From assembly GCA_045598975.1 (NCBI GenBank), contig JAZRVE010000009.1, positions 1 through 7,675 of the forward strand: 7,675 nt of DNA, written 5' to 3'. The DNA is from UMGS882 sp045598975. GTDB taxonomy: Bacteria; Bacillota; Clostridia; Oscillospirales; CAG-382. A model generated the notes under the pieces. That model was not told the origin of the DNA and searched no databases. It saw only the letters and a program-made list of their open reading frames with translations. Position numbers and translations under genes: made by a program. Numbering within the stretch: position 1 is the stretch's first letter; each line of letters opens with the position of its first letter. This document shows positions 1-5,419 of this stretch, in pieces.

Positions 1-28
1 GGTTTTCCTTTTTTCCCACAAAAGCAGG

Positions 29-50
29 GCCCCCTCCCCACAAGGGGGGC
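29..50 (-). terminator. Possible weak terminator of the epimerase gene
   Basis: GCCCCC (29-34) can pair with GGGGGC (45-50), or CTCCCC (34-39) with GGGGGG (44-49) around an ACAA loop. It lies about 25 bases past the epimerase stop codon. Read on the minus strand, the stem is followed by TGCTTTTG, a poor U-tract, so termination is only suggested. The sequence 1-28 beyond it shows nothing recognisable. Confidence 0.35.
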
Positions 51-74
51 ATGGCGCCGTAAACCCCCGGTGAA

Positions 75-1250
75 TTATCTCTTTTCCTGAATTTTTTCCA
101 GTTCTTCCGCTACCAGAATCATACAGCGCGGAATGTGGAAGGACCCCTTGAACATCGAGCCTTTGAGCTCGTTGTTGACACTGCCGTCACGGCGCAGATA
201 GCCGTACCATTCGCCGTATTCGGTGTCCTTGAAGTGGGAAAAAGCGTAGTCGTGTACCTCGTTGAAAATGTCGAAGTATCCGGCGTCGCCCGTAATGCGG
301 TACGCCTTGACGGAGGCGATGAGCACTTCGCAGTGCGTCCACCATAAGCGCATATCCCATTCGAGCTGTTCGAGCGGCTTGCCCTCGATGTCGACGAAAT
401 ACTGCATACCTTTGTCCTTCCTGTCCCAACCGAGCGCGAACGACCAGTCGAAAAGGGTGAGCGCCTTTTTCATGAGCGCATCGTCGTGACGGTATTCCGC
501 CTCGTTCATCATGAACCACGACGCCTCAATGGAATGTCCGGGATTGACAAGACGACCGCGCGGTCCTGCGAGCCGTTCGCCGTGCAGTCCCACGTTTTCG
601 AAACAGCACTTGCATTCCGGATGGATGCAGTCGTCGATGTCGGCAAGGTATTCGTCGATGTCGGCGGTGTAGCCGACGGCACGCTCGGCGTCGTGCTCGC
701 GCATGATGCCGGCGACGTTGAGAAGGATCATGGGGACGGCGAACGCCTTTGCCTTGATGACGTCGGGATTCATTTTTGGAGCGGTTTTCACTTCGCCCTT
801 GTAGAGCTTGCGGATGAGCGCATAGGTGTCGCGGGCGAGGAAAAGCGCTTCGGGGTTCTTTGTGAAGCCGTAATACTCTGCGAGCGAGATGGCGGCAAAG
901 GTCTCGGAGAAGTAGTAGCGGCGGACGATGATGGGCTTGCCGTCTTCGGTGACGGTAAAGGGCATGCGCCCGTCGGGCAGGAAGCACTTTTTGATAAAGG
1001 AGAAGCCGAGATCGGCGGCTTCGCGTATCTCCTTGTCGGGGCCGTAGGTGTTGAGCGCCTTGGAGAGGATGTAGAGGAAGCGTCCCTGGAACCAGACGGA
1101 TTTTTCGGTGTTGAAGAGCTCGCCTTTGCGGTCGACGCAGGTGTAGTAGCCGCCGTTGACGCGGTCAACCCCGTGTTTGAGCCAGAAGGGCAGGACGTCG
1201 TTTTTGAGTTCGGACAGATAGAATTCTTTGAATTCCGCAATGCTTTTCAT
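75..1250 (-). CDS. N-acylglucosamine 2-epimerase (AGE / renin-binding protein family)
   Basis: 391 aa cytosolic enzyme of the (alpha/alpha)6-barrel AGE family, expected to interconvert GlcNAc and ManNAc. It shows the family's signature blocks: WFQGR (R57), NPGHSIEASW (H239), WWTHCE (H306, E308), EYGEWYGYL (345-352) and FKGSFHIPR (H372). From memory, the residues essential in the Anabaena enzyme are R57, H239, E308 and H372, which here fall at the same numbers. The WDMRLWW and FKGSFHIPRC blocks resemble animal renin-binding protein/AGE more than cellobiose 2-epimerase or YihS-type isomerases, but the family is functionally mixed and substrate is inferred. Length is normal. The ATG at 1250 is preceded by AAGGGGG with an 8-base spacer. 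It lies downstream of nagA on the same strand but is separated by about 900 bp and a terminator, so it is probably its own transcription unit. The neighbouring nagA supports a role in ManNAc/GlcNAc use. Confidence 0.9.
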   Translation of the reverse strand: MKSIAEFKEFYLSELKNDVLPFWLKHGVDRVNGGYYTCVDRKGELFNTEKSVWFQGRFLYILSKALNTYGPDKEIREAADLGFSFIKKCFLPDGRMPFTVTEDGKPIIVRRYYFSETFAAISLAEYYGFTKNPEALFLARDTYALIRKLYKGEVKTAPKMNPDVIKAKAFAVPMILLNVAGIMREHDAERAVGYTADIDEYLADIDDCIHPECKCCFENVGLHGERLAGPRGRLVNPGHSIEASWFMMNEAEYRHDDALMKKALTLFDWSFALGWDRKDKGMQYFVDIEGKPLEQLEWDMRLWWTHCEVLIASVKAYRITGDAGYFDIFNEVHDYAFSHFKDTEYGEWYGYLRRDGSVNNELKGSMFKGSFHIPRCMILVAEELEKIQEKR

Positions 1251-1286
1251 GAATCATTCCCCCTTTTTGTTTCGGAATACGGTTTT

Positions 1287-1315
1287 ATTATATAGGGAAA
1301 ATATGGGAAATTCTA
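1287..1315 (-). promoter_or_regulatory. Predicted promoter of the epimerase gene
   Basis: On the minus strand there is a perfect -10 box TATAAT (1287-1292) and, 17 bases upstream, a weak -35 TAGAAT (1310-1315). The expected start of transcription is near 1280, giving a leader of about 30 bases with the AAGGGGG ribosome binding site. The spacer holds two direct copies of GGGAAA with a 10-bp period (plus strand 1291-1310), one helical turn, which could be an activator or repressor site given the weak -35. That last point is inference. Confidence 0.55.
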
Positions 1316-1353
1316 TCACGTAATTATGAATTTTTGCCGCTTCGGCATACCGT

Positions 1354-1370
1354 GCCGCCCTATGGGCGGC
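1354..1370. repeat. Perfect 7-bp hairpin
   Basis: GCCGCCC (1354-1360), loop TAT, GGGCGGC (1364-1370). A smaller TGCCG-CTT-CGGCA hairpin sits just before it at 1335-1347. No U-tract follows on either strand, so it is not an obvious terminator. It is the first of a run of stems reaching the terminator at 1564. Confidence 0.6.
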
Positions 1371-1381
1371 AGGCGAACGCT

Positions 1382-1409
1382 CAACTTTTTCGTGCAGACG
1401 AAAAAGTTG
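1382..1409. repeat. Perfect 12-bp hairpin
   Basis: CAACTTTTTCGT (1382-1393) and ACGAAAAAGTTG (1398-1409) are exact reverse complements around a 4-base GCAG loop. The AT-rich stem with a CG next to the loop is unlike a standard terminator. Confidence 0.7.
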
Positions 1410-1422
1410 GAAAAAGACCGCA

Positions 1423-1437
1423 CGGAGGTTCCCTCCG
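1423..1437. repeat. 6-bp hairpin CGGAGG/CCTCCG
   Basis: CGGAGG (1423-1428), loop TTC, CCTCCG (1432-1437). A second CCTCCG at 1441-1446 is an alternative pairing partner, so two mutually exclusive stems are possible. The second CCTCCG belongs to the first of the three ACCTCCGC copies in this gap. Confidence 0.5.
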
Positions 1438-1446
1438 AGACCTCCG

Positions 1447-1497
1447 CGCCGCAAATGCCGACTCCATGCTCCGCATTCCGTCGGGAGATTTGCGGCG
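1447..1497. repeat. Long stem, perfect 10-bp outer arms
   Basis: CGCCGCAAAT (1447-1456) pairs exactly with ATTTGCGGCG (1488-1497). Inside, CCGAC (1458-1462) pairs with GTCGG (1480-1484), which would extend the structure into a two-part stem with a 17-base loop. Nested stems of this kind fit a folded RNA better than a simple terminator. Confidence 0.6.
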
Positions 1498-1538
1498 GTG
1501 TGCGAACAATTGCCGCAGTATCACCGATTACAGCATGC

Positions 1539-1573
1539 AAAAAACCGAGCCTTGCGGCTCGGTTATATTTTTA
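1539..1573. terminator. Bidirectional Rho-independent terminator
   Basis: AACCGAGCC (1543-1551), loop TTGC, GGCTCGGTT (1556-1564) is a perfect 9-bp stem. On the minus strand it runs directly into six Ts (complement of 1539-1544). On the plus strand it is followed by ATATTTTTATT. It is not close to any gene: the epimerase start lies about 290 bases to the left and is oriented away, and nagA ends almost 600 bases to the right behind its own terminator. It may therefore end an uncharacterised transcript coming from either side. Confidence 0.8.
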
Positions 1574-1580
1574 TTGTACT

Positions 1581-1846
1581 AATGGCAGGGCTACTTCCGG
1601 AAATTCATGATTTGCAAAAAAGGATGATGTGGTTAAATACGTCCCTATTTGGCTTTGTTCCTCTGCCCAACGCGGGCGGATTTGGCGGAAGTTTTCGAGA
1701 CCTCCGCACCCAAACCGCGAGCCGGATACGATAAAACTTTTTGAAAACCAACTCGCGACGGTTAGAGGCAGGAATCCGGATAGAACAATATCTTACTACA
1801 TCTTCCGTTTCCGCAAATCGTGAGTTTCCGGCACTACGCCGCCGTT
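1581..1846. mobile_element. MITE-like element with 56-bp imperfect inverted ends
   Basis: The stretch 1581-1636 matches the reverse complement of 1791-1846 at 42 of 56 aligned positions with one gap, counted by eye. The best-conserved core is CCGGAAA-TCA-GATTTGC. The interior, about 150 bp, holds no credible gene, and no transposase is present. A non-autonomous element, or two old copies of one repeat inserted head to head, would both explain it. No clear target-site duplication flanks the ends; only a shared TGT is seen nearby. Confidence 0.4.
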
Positions 1847-1927
1847 TGTGCCATGTAACGTATCCGTGCCGCACGGTTTGGAGTATGTGCAAATCCGTAT
1901 CGGAGCCGCCGTAATACCGTCTCGCAC

Positions 1928-1957
1928 CTCCGCAAAACGTTTTTCCGTTTTGCGGAG
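1928..1957. repeat. Perfect 12-bp hairpin CTCCGCAAAACG
   Basis: CTCCGCAAAACG (1928-1939) and CGTTTTGCGGAG (1946-1957) are exact reverse complements around a T-rich 6-base loop. The left arm overlaps the third ACCTCCGC copy (1926-1933). No U-tract follows it on either strand. Confidence 0.65.
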
Positions 1958-1964
1958 TGGGGGT

Positions 1965-1981
1965 CCGGGGTAACTCCCCGG
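1965..1981. repeat. 6-bp GC hairpin
   Basis: CCGGGG (1965-1970), loop TAACT, CCCCGG (1976-1981). On the plus strand it is followed within a few bases by CTTTTTTG (1986 onward), so it could act as a weak plus-strand terminator. Confidence 0.45.
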
Positions 1982-1994
1982 CAATCTTTTTTGC

Positions 1995-2026
1995 CCTCCT
2001 TTTTTCTCTTGCGAGAAAAAAGGAGG
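1995..2026. repeat. Perfect 14-bp hairpin with TTGC loop
   Basis: CCTCCTTTTTTCTC (1995-2008) pairs exactly with GAGAAAAAAGGAGG (2013-2026) around a TTGC loop. The right arm is the start of the first 31-bp tandem repeat unit, so the second unit's arm could compete for the same left arm. Confidence 0.7.
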
Positions 2027-2085
2027 TTCTTTTCTTCTCTTGCGAGAAAAAAGGAGGTTCTTTTCTTCTCTTGCGACAAAAACGG
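2010..2085. repeat. 31-bp tandem repeat, two exact copies plus a degenerate third
   Basis: Units at 2010-2040 and 2041-2071 are identical over all 31 bases. A third, starting at 2072, matches for about 12 of 14 bases (TGCGACAAAAACGG) before running into the terminator stem. Each unit contains AAAAAAGGAGG, the same as a Shine-Dalgarno core, and a CTC-TTGC-GAG mini-hairpin. A period of 31 is not a multiple of three, so the array does not encode a peptide repeat. Confidence 0.8.
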
Positions 2086-2117
2086 CACGCGGCGAAAATC
2101 GCCGCGTGCCGTTTTTT
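2078..2117. terminator. Strong bidirectional terminator downstream of nagA
   Basis: CGGCACGCGGCG (2083-2094) pairs exactly with CGCCGCGTGCCG (2100-2111) around AAAAT. The stem is flanked by five As (2078-2082) and six Ts (2112-2117), giving U-tracts in both directions. It starts 36 bases past the nagA stop on the minus strand and almost certainly ends the nagA transcript. Confidence 0.9.
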
Positions 2118-2152
2118 ACGGTCGTTTCCGACGGATAAGTGTGTAGTTCCGG

Positions 2153-3319
2153 CTATGCACGGGGCAGATAGGGCTTCCCTCCGATGAATACATTCTTTAT
2201 GCGGATGTCGTCGTCAAATACGATCAGATCGGCGTCGTATCCGGCGATCAGCTTGCCTTTTCTGATGTTCAGAATGTCGGACGGCACGTTGGTCATCATT
2301 TTGACGGCCTGCGCGAGCGGTACGCCGCACTGCTTCGTCATCACCCGCATCATGCCGTCGGCGGTGGCGATACTGCCGGCGAAGGCGCTGCGGTCGCGTA
2401 ACTTGCAGACGCCGTCCTCGATGAGGTATTCCGTTCCGCTCATGACGCCTTCTTTGGCGTCTGTTCCCGCGACGGAAAGACTGTCCGTCACGAGGGCGAC
2501 ACGGTCGGTGCCTTTGATTTTGAGGATCATGTTGATGAGCTCCGGCGGCAGATGCTTGCCGTCGGCGATGATCTCGGCGTACAGGTCGTCGCGTAAGAAC
2601 GCCGTTTCGATGATGCCGAGGGAGCGGAAACCGTGATCGCGCGTGACGGTCGAGGTGCAGGAATACAGATGCGTCACAAGGCGGCAGCCGCTCGCGAGAG
2701 CCGTGTCCATGTCGGCGTAGACGGCGTCGGAATGTCCGGCGCTCGGGAGAACGCCGTGTTCGGCAAGAAAGCGGCAGAAAGCGCCGTCCTTGTCGTGCTC
2801 CGGCGCATAGGTCCAACGTGCGATCTCACCGGGCATTTCTTCGATGAGCGCTTCGTAGTCCCGCTTTACGGGCGGCGTGATAAAGTCGGGCGTCTGTGCA
2901 CCGCACTGACCGACCGAAAGATACGGTCCTTCGAGATGTGCGCCGAGAACGGTGCCGACAAGGCGGCTGTCGTGCCGTGCGGCGGCAATGGCGCGTACCG
3001 CCTCCGCCATGGCGGGAAAGGGGGCGGCGGAGACCGTCGGCAGGACGGTCGTGGTGCCGTGTTCAAGATGAAAACGGCAGGCGGCGATGACCTCTTCGGG
3101 CGTGGTGTCTAAAAAAGCGTGCCCACCGCCGCCGTGGGTGTGCATATCAATAAAACCCGGTGCCATATAGGAGCCGGAAAAGTCGAACGTGACGTCGGTG
3201 TCGCGGCACGCCGTGCCGGTTTCTTGTATCTCTTCTATTCTGCCGTCGCGCAGATAGAGAATGCCGGAAAAGATGCGTCCGGCGTCGATGATTTTGTCGC
3301 AGATGATCTTGGTGGTCAT
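2153..3319 (-). CDS. nagA: N-acetylglucosamine-6-phosphate deacetylase
   Basis: 388 aa, normal for NagA of the amidohydrolase superfamily; cytosolic. It converts GlcNAc-6-phosphate to glucosamine-6-phosphate plus acetate, feeding glycolysis and cell-wall synthesis. Visible motifs: the metal-binding FIDMHTHGGGG (H60, H62), LGAHLEGPYLS (E130), SAGHSD (H196), THLYS (H217), ADGKH (H256) and LVTDSLSVAG with the catalytic Asp (D279). A C-terminal segment, GYDADLIVFDDD, is typical of amidohydrolases. The usual THLYNAM block here reads THLYSCTST, followed by a divergent loop (219-240), so it belongs to a variant clade whose exact substrate is less certain. The ATG at 3319 has GGAGG six bases upstream. 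It is divergent from the AraC-type gene and followed by a strong terminator, so it is likely monocistronic. Confidence 0.93.
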   Translation of the reverse strand: MTTKIICDKIIDAGRIFSGILYLRDGRIEEIQETGTACRDTDVTFDFSGSYMAPGFIDMHTHGGGGHAFLDTTPEEVIAACRFHLEHGTTTVLPTVSAAPFPAMAEAVRAIAAARHDSRLVGTVLGAHLEGPYLSVGQCGAQTPDFITPPVKRDYEALIEEMPGEIARWTYAPEHDKDGAFCRFLAEHGVLPSAGHSDAVYADMDTALASGCRLVTHLYSCTSTVTRDHGFRSLGIIETAFLRDDLYAEIIADGKHLPPELINMILKIKGTDRVALVTDSLSVAGTDAKEGVMSGTEYLIEDGVCKLRDRSAFAGSIATADGMMRVMTKQCGVPLAQAVKMMTNVPSDILNIRKGKLIAGYDADLIVFDDDIRIKNVFIGGKPYLPRA

Positions 3320-3342
3320 GGTATCCCTCCTGTGTTGTTATC

Positions 3343-3371
3343 AGTATAGAAAAAAGAAAATAATATGTCAT
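3343..3371 (-). promoter_or_regulatory. Predicted nagA promoter
   Basis: On the minus strand: -35 ATGACA (3366-3371, five of six to consensus), exactly 17 bases, then -10 TATACT (3343-3348, five of six). Transcription would begin near 3336, giving a leader of about 17 bases that begins just ahead of the GGAGG at 3326-3330. It lies back to back with the regulator's promoter. Confidence 0.7.
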
Positions 3372-3392
3372 TTCAAAAATTGGTTAAATATA

Positions 3393-3421
3393 TTGCAATT
3401 TCTGAACAAATGTGGTACAAT
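3393..3421 (+). promoter_or_regulatory. Predicted promoter of the AraC-family gene
   Basis: -35 TTGCAA (3393-3398), 17 bases, then an extended -10 TGG-TACAAT (TG at 3413-3414, box 3416-3421). The expected transcription start is near 3428, at the AAAGGGGG ribosome binding site, so the leader is only about 15 bases. This placement rules out the ATG at 3365 as the start of the regulator. The 21 bp (3372-3392) between this -35 and that of nagA are AT-rich and the natural place for an operator. Confidence 0.7.
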
Positions 3422-3442
3422 AAGAACAAAGGGGGCGTGGAT

Positions 3443-4237
3443 GTGCATATTGTCTGTTATGAGACGGAATCCTTCGTGTTCCGTCACTCGGTCTCGACGG
3501 ATGATTATTTTTCGAGCCATTCGCATAATCAGATCGAACTGCTCCTCATCGAGCAGGGGGACGTGTATCACGTCATCGAGGATAAACGCTACCCGCTCCG
3601 CAAAAACGATCTCGTCGTCATCCGACCGGCAGTGTTCCATTATATCGACCGCGTCAGCGACGCCCCCTATGAGCGGTATGACGTGCAGTTTCCGCTGTCG
3701 TGGGTGTCGGATCTCGACGCCGAGCGCATTTTTGAGACGCTTGCGGTGGTGCCGTGCGCGGAAAAGGGCATTCTGTGCCAGACCGTCAAAAAAATGGAAT
3801 ACTATTACCGGACGTATCCGGAAAAGGACTTTCTTGCGTTAGCGCAGATGCTCATGCGGGAGATCTTTTATAACCTTGCCCGCGAGGGCGTCGCCGCGGA
3901 GCAGGTGTACGCCGTGCAGGACGGACTGTTTTCCCGTGCACTTGCGTATATCAACGCGCATCTGCATACGCTGAAAGACGTGTCGGAGGTGAGCGACACG
4001 CTTCACGTCAGCGAAAGCTATCTGTACCGGCTTTTCCGACAGAATCTGCGCGTTACGCCGCGGCAGTACGTCACGGATAAGCGGCTTCTCGAAGCGCAGA
4101 CGGCGCTCGGGGAAGGGGAGAAGCCGACCAGAATATGCTATGACGTGGGCTTCGGGGAGTATTCCACGTTTTACCGATGCTATAAGCAGAAATTCGGGCA
4201 TTCGCCCTGCCGCAGGGAAAATCAGGAGAAACCTTGA
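3443..4237 (+). CDS. AraC-family transcriptional regulator
   Basis: 264 aa from the GTG at 3443, which has AAAGGGGG seven bases upstream; a GTG at 3437 is possible but too close to it. The open frame reaches back to an ATG at 3365, but that would lie upstream of the promoter. The N-terminal half is a cupin sensor domain (about 15-75) with HSHNQIE (26-32) and the PLRKNDLVVIRP strand pair common to the family. The C-terminal third (about 166-256) is the AraC/XylS double helix-turn-helix, with SESYLYRLFRQ as first recognition helix and EYSTFYRCYKQKFGHSP as second. Divergent placement beside nagA, with promoters 21 bp apart, suggests it senses an amino sugar or its phosphate and activates nagA; this is inference. 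No terminator follows, so transcripts may run into the next gene. Confidence 0.9.
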   Translation: MHIVCYETESFVFRHSVSTDDYFSSHSHNQIELLLIEQGDVYHVIEDKRYPLRKNDLVVIRPAVFHYIDRVSDAPYERYDVQFPLSWVSDLDAERIFETLAVVPCAEKGILCQTVKKMEYYYRTYPEKDFLALAQMLMREIFYNLAREGVAAEQVYAVQDGLFSRALAYINAHLHTLKDVSEVSDTLHVSESYLYRLFRQNLRVTPRQYVTDKRLLEAQTALGEGEKPTRICYDVGFGEYSTFYRCYKQKFGHSPCRRENQEKP

Positions 4238-4243
4238 CGGATA

Positions 4244-4272
4244 TTGACTTTTTGTGATGAATATTGTACAAT
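4244..4272 (+). promoter_or_regulatory. Predicted promoter of the ydjGHI-like operon
   Basis: -35 TTGACT (4244-4249) and -10 TACAAT (4267-4272), each five of six to consensus, with a 17-base spacer. It starts seven bases after the AraC-type gene's stop. The expected transcript start is near 4279, and AAGGAAG (4281-4287) serves the next ATG at 4300. It appears to be a housekeeping sigma-A promoter; no obvious sigma-W-like (TGAAAC/CGTA) element was seen. Confidence 0.75.
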
Positions 4273-4299
4273 AGTAGCGAAAGGAAGTGACACGGCACA

Positions 4300-5406
4300 A
4301 TGGATACGGAAACCGTAAACACGGATATGCCCGCCGCCGAGCAGGTGCGGGACGGTGAGCCGCTGCTTTCCTTCAAGTGTCCCTCCTGCGGCGCGGCTCT
4401 GACGTATAATGCGGAAACCGAGCGGTTTCTTTGTGCCTTCTGCGAAGGGAGCTTTGATCTCGAAGAGGTCAAGAACGCGGCTGTCAACGCGGAAAAACCG
4501 TATGACTGGGGCGACTATAAGCAGAACGTGGGAAGCGAGACCGTCGAGGGAACGCGGACGTACGTCTGCTCCTCCTGCGGTGCGGAGATCGTGACGGATG
4601 CTGTGACGGTGGCGACGCACTGCCCGTACTGCGATAATAACGTGGTCGTCGAGAGCGGCGTGTCGGGCTTTGTCAAGCCTAACGGCATCATCCCGTTCAA
4701 GGTGGATAAGAAGCGGCTTTCGGAGCTGTTAAAAGAGTACTGCAAAGGAAAGATCCTGCTGCCGGGCAAATTTCTGTCGGAGCAGAAGATACAGGAAACG
4801 CAGGGCATCTACGTGCCGTTCTGGCTGTTCGACTGCACCGTTGACGGCGATACGACCTATGAGGCGACGCGTGTGCATATGTGGAGCGATTCGCAGTACA
4901 ATTATACCAAAACGGATTACTACGGCGTGGAGATCGACGGCAGTCTGTCGTTCCGCCACGTACCGGCGGACGGCAGTAAAAAGCTGGACGATGCGCTGAT
5001 GGACTCCATCGAGCCGTATGATTTTTCACAGCTTGAAGCGTTTGCACCGGGGTATCTGTCGGGCTTTCTGGCGGATCGTTTCGACGTGGACGCCGATGCC
5101 AGTCTTCCGCGGGCGGATAAGCGGGTGAAACAGAGCATGGACGAGGTGTTCCGCCGTCAGCTTCACGGCTACGCGAGCGTCGTCCGGATGTCCTCTCACG
5201 CATCCCTCAAAGATACCGAAGCAAAGTACGTCCTGCTTCCGGTCTATCTCATCACCTCGCATTACCGGGATAAGCTGTATACCTTTGCCGTCAACGGACA
5301 GACCGGCAGGATGACCGGCGATCTGCCGATCTCACGTGTAAAGTTCTGGGGACTGTTTTTGGGGATCGCCGCGGCGCTTTCGGCGCTGCTGCTCCTTGTC
5401 GTGTAA
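4300..5406 (+). CDS. Double zinc-ribbon membrane-anchored protein (YdjG-like)
   Basis: 368 aa. Two TFIIB-type zinc ribbons lie at the N-terminus: C27-x2-C30 with C45-x2-C48, and C90-x2-C93 with C108-x2-C111. A conserved core follows, with GIYVPFWLFDC (169-179), a Tyr/Asp-rich beta region and YTFAVNGQTGRMTGDLPIS (327-345), and a single hydrophobic helix at about 348-368 ending the protein. With no N-terminal signal it should be tail-anchored, zinc ribbons in the cytoplasm. Proteins of this kind are often mislabelled as PriA helicase or a TFIIB-like factor; nothing here supports a helicase. Order and domains match YdjG of the Bacillus subtilis ydjFGHI membrane-stress operon. ATG at 4300 has AAGGAAG 12 bases upstream, rather long. 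First gene of the operon; the next begins 13 bases after its stop. Molecular activity is unknown. Confidence 0.85.
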   Translation: MDTETVNTDMPAAEQVRDGEPLLSFKCPSCGAALTYNAETERFLCAFCEGSFDLEEVKNAAVNAEKPYDWGDYKQNVGSETVEGTRTYVCSSCGAEIVTDAVTVATHCPYCDNNVVVESGVSGFVKPNGIIPFKVDKKRLSELLKEYCKGKILLPGKFLSEQKIQETQGIYVPFWLFDCTVDGDTTYEATRVHMWSDSQYNYTKTDYYGVEIDGSLSFRHVPADGSKKLDDALMDSIEPYDFSQLEAFAPGYLSGFLADRFDVDADASLPRADKRVKQSMDEVFRRQLHGYASVVRMSSHASLKDTEAKYVLLPVYLITSHYRDKLYTFAVNGQTGRMTGDLPISRVKFWGLFLGIAAALSALLLLVV

Positions 5407-5419
5407 GGGGGCGGAAACG

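Larger units (their letters stand above)
1251..2152. other. 900-bp hairpin-rich intergenic region without a convincing gene
   Basis: Between the epimerase start and the nagA stop there is no open frame with a good ribosome binding site and a recognisable product; the longest frames are under 100 codons and overlap on both strands. The 31-bp tandem repeat shifts frame at each copy, which also argues against coding. The region instead contains at least six strong hairpins, two terminators, a diverged inverted repeat and three copies of ACCTCCGC (1440-1447, 1700-1707, 1926-1933), listed separately. It is best read as a cluster of interspersed non-coding repeats, possibly including a transcribed structured RNA. 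Confidence 0.6.

Noticed and set aside
486..1295. 269-codon plus-strand open frame antisense to the epimerase gene
   Set aside because: Low-complexity Val/Gly/Ala/Asp translation typical of an opposite-strand shadow; the epimerase reading has all family motifs.
1995..2085. CRISPR array
   Set aside because: The 31-bp units are directly adjacent with no spacers, and no cas gene is present.
1254..2187. Several 60-95-codon open frames in the intergenic gap
   Set aside because: They overlap on both strands, cross hairpins and the frame-shifting 31-bp repeats, and lack convincing ribosome binding sites or known domains. Peptide similarities among them reflect the DNA repeats.
3365..3442. ATG at 3365 as start of the AraC-type regulator
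   Set aside because: It lies upstream of the -35/-10 boxes at 3393-3421 and has no ribosome binding site; the GTG at 3443 has both in the right place.
4300..5406. PriA-like helicase or transcription factor TFIIB for the double zinc-ribbon gene
   Set aside because: Only the generic zinc-ribbon cysteines are shared. There are no helicase motifs, and a membrane helix ends the protein.
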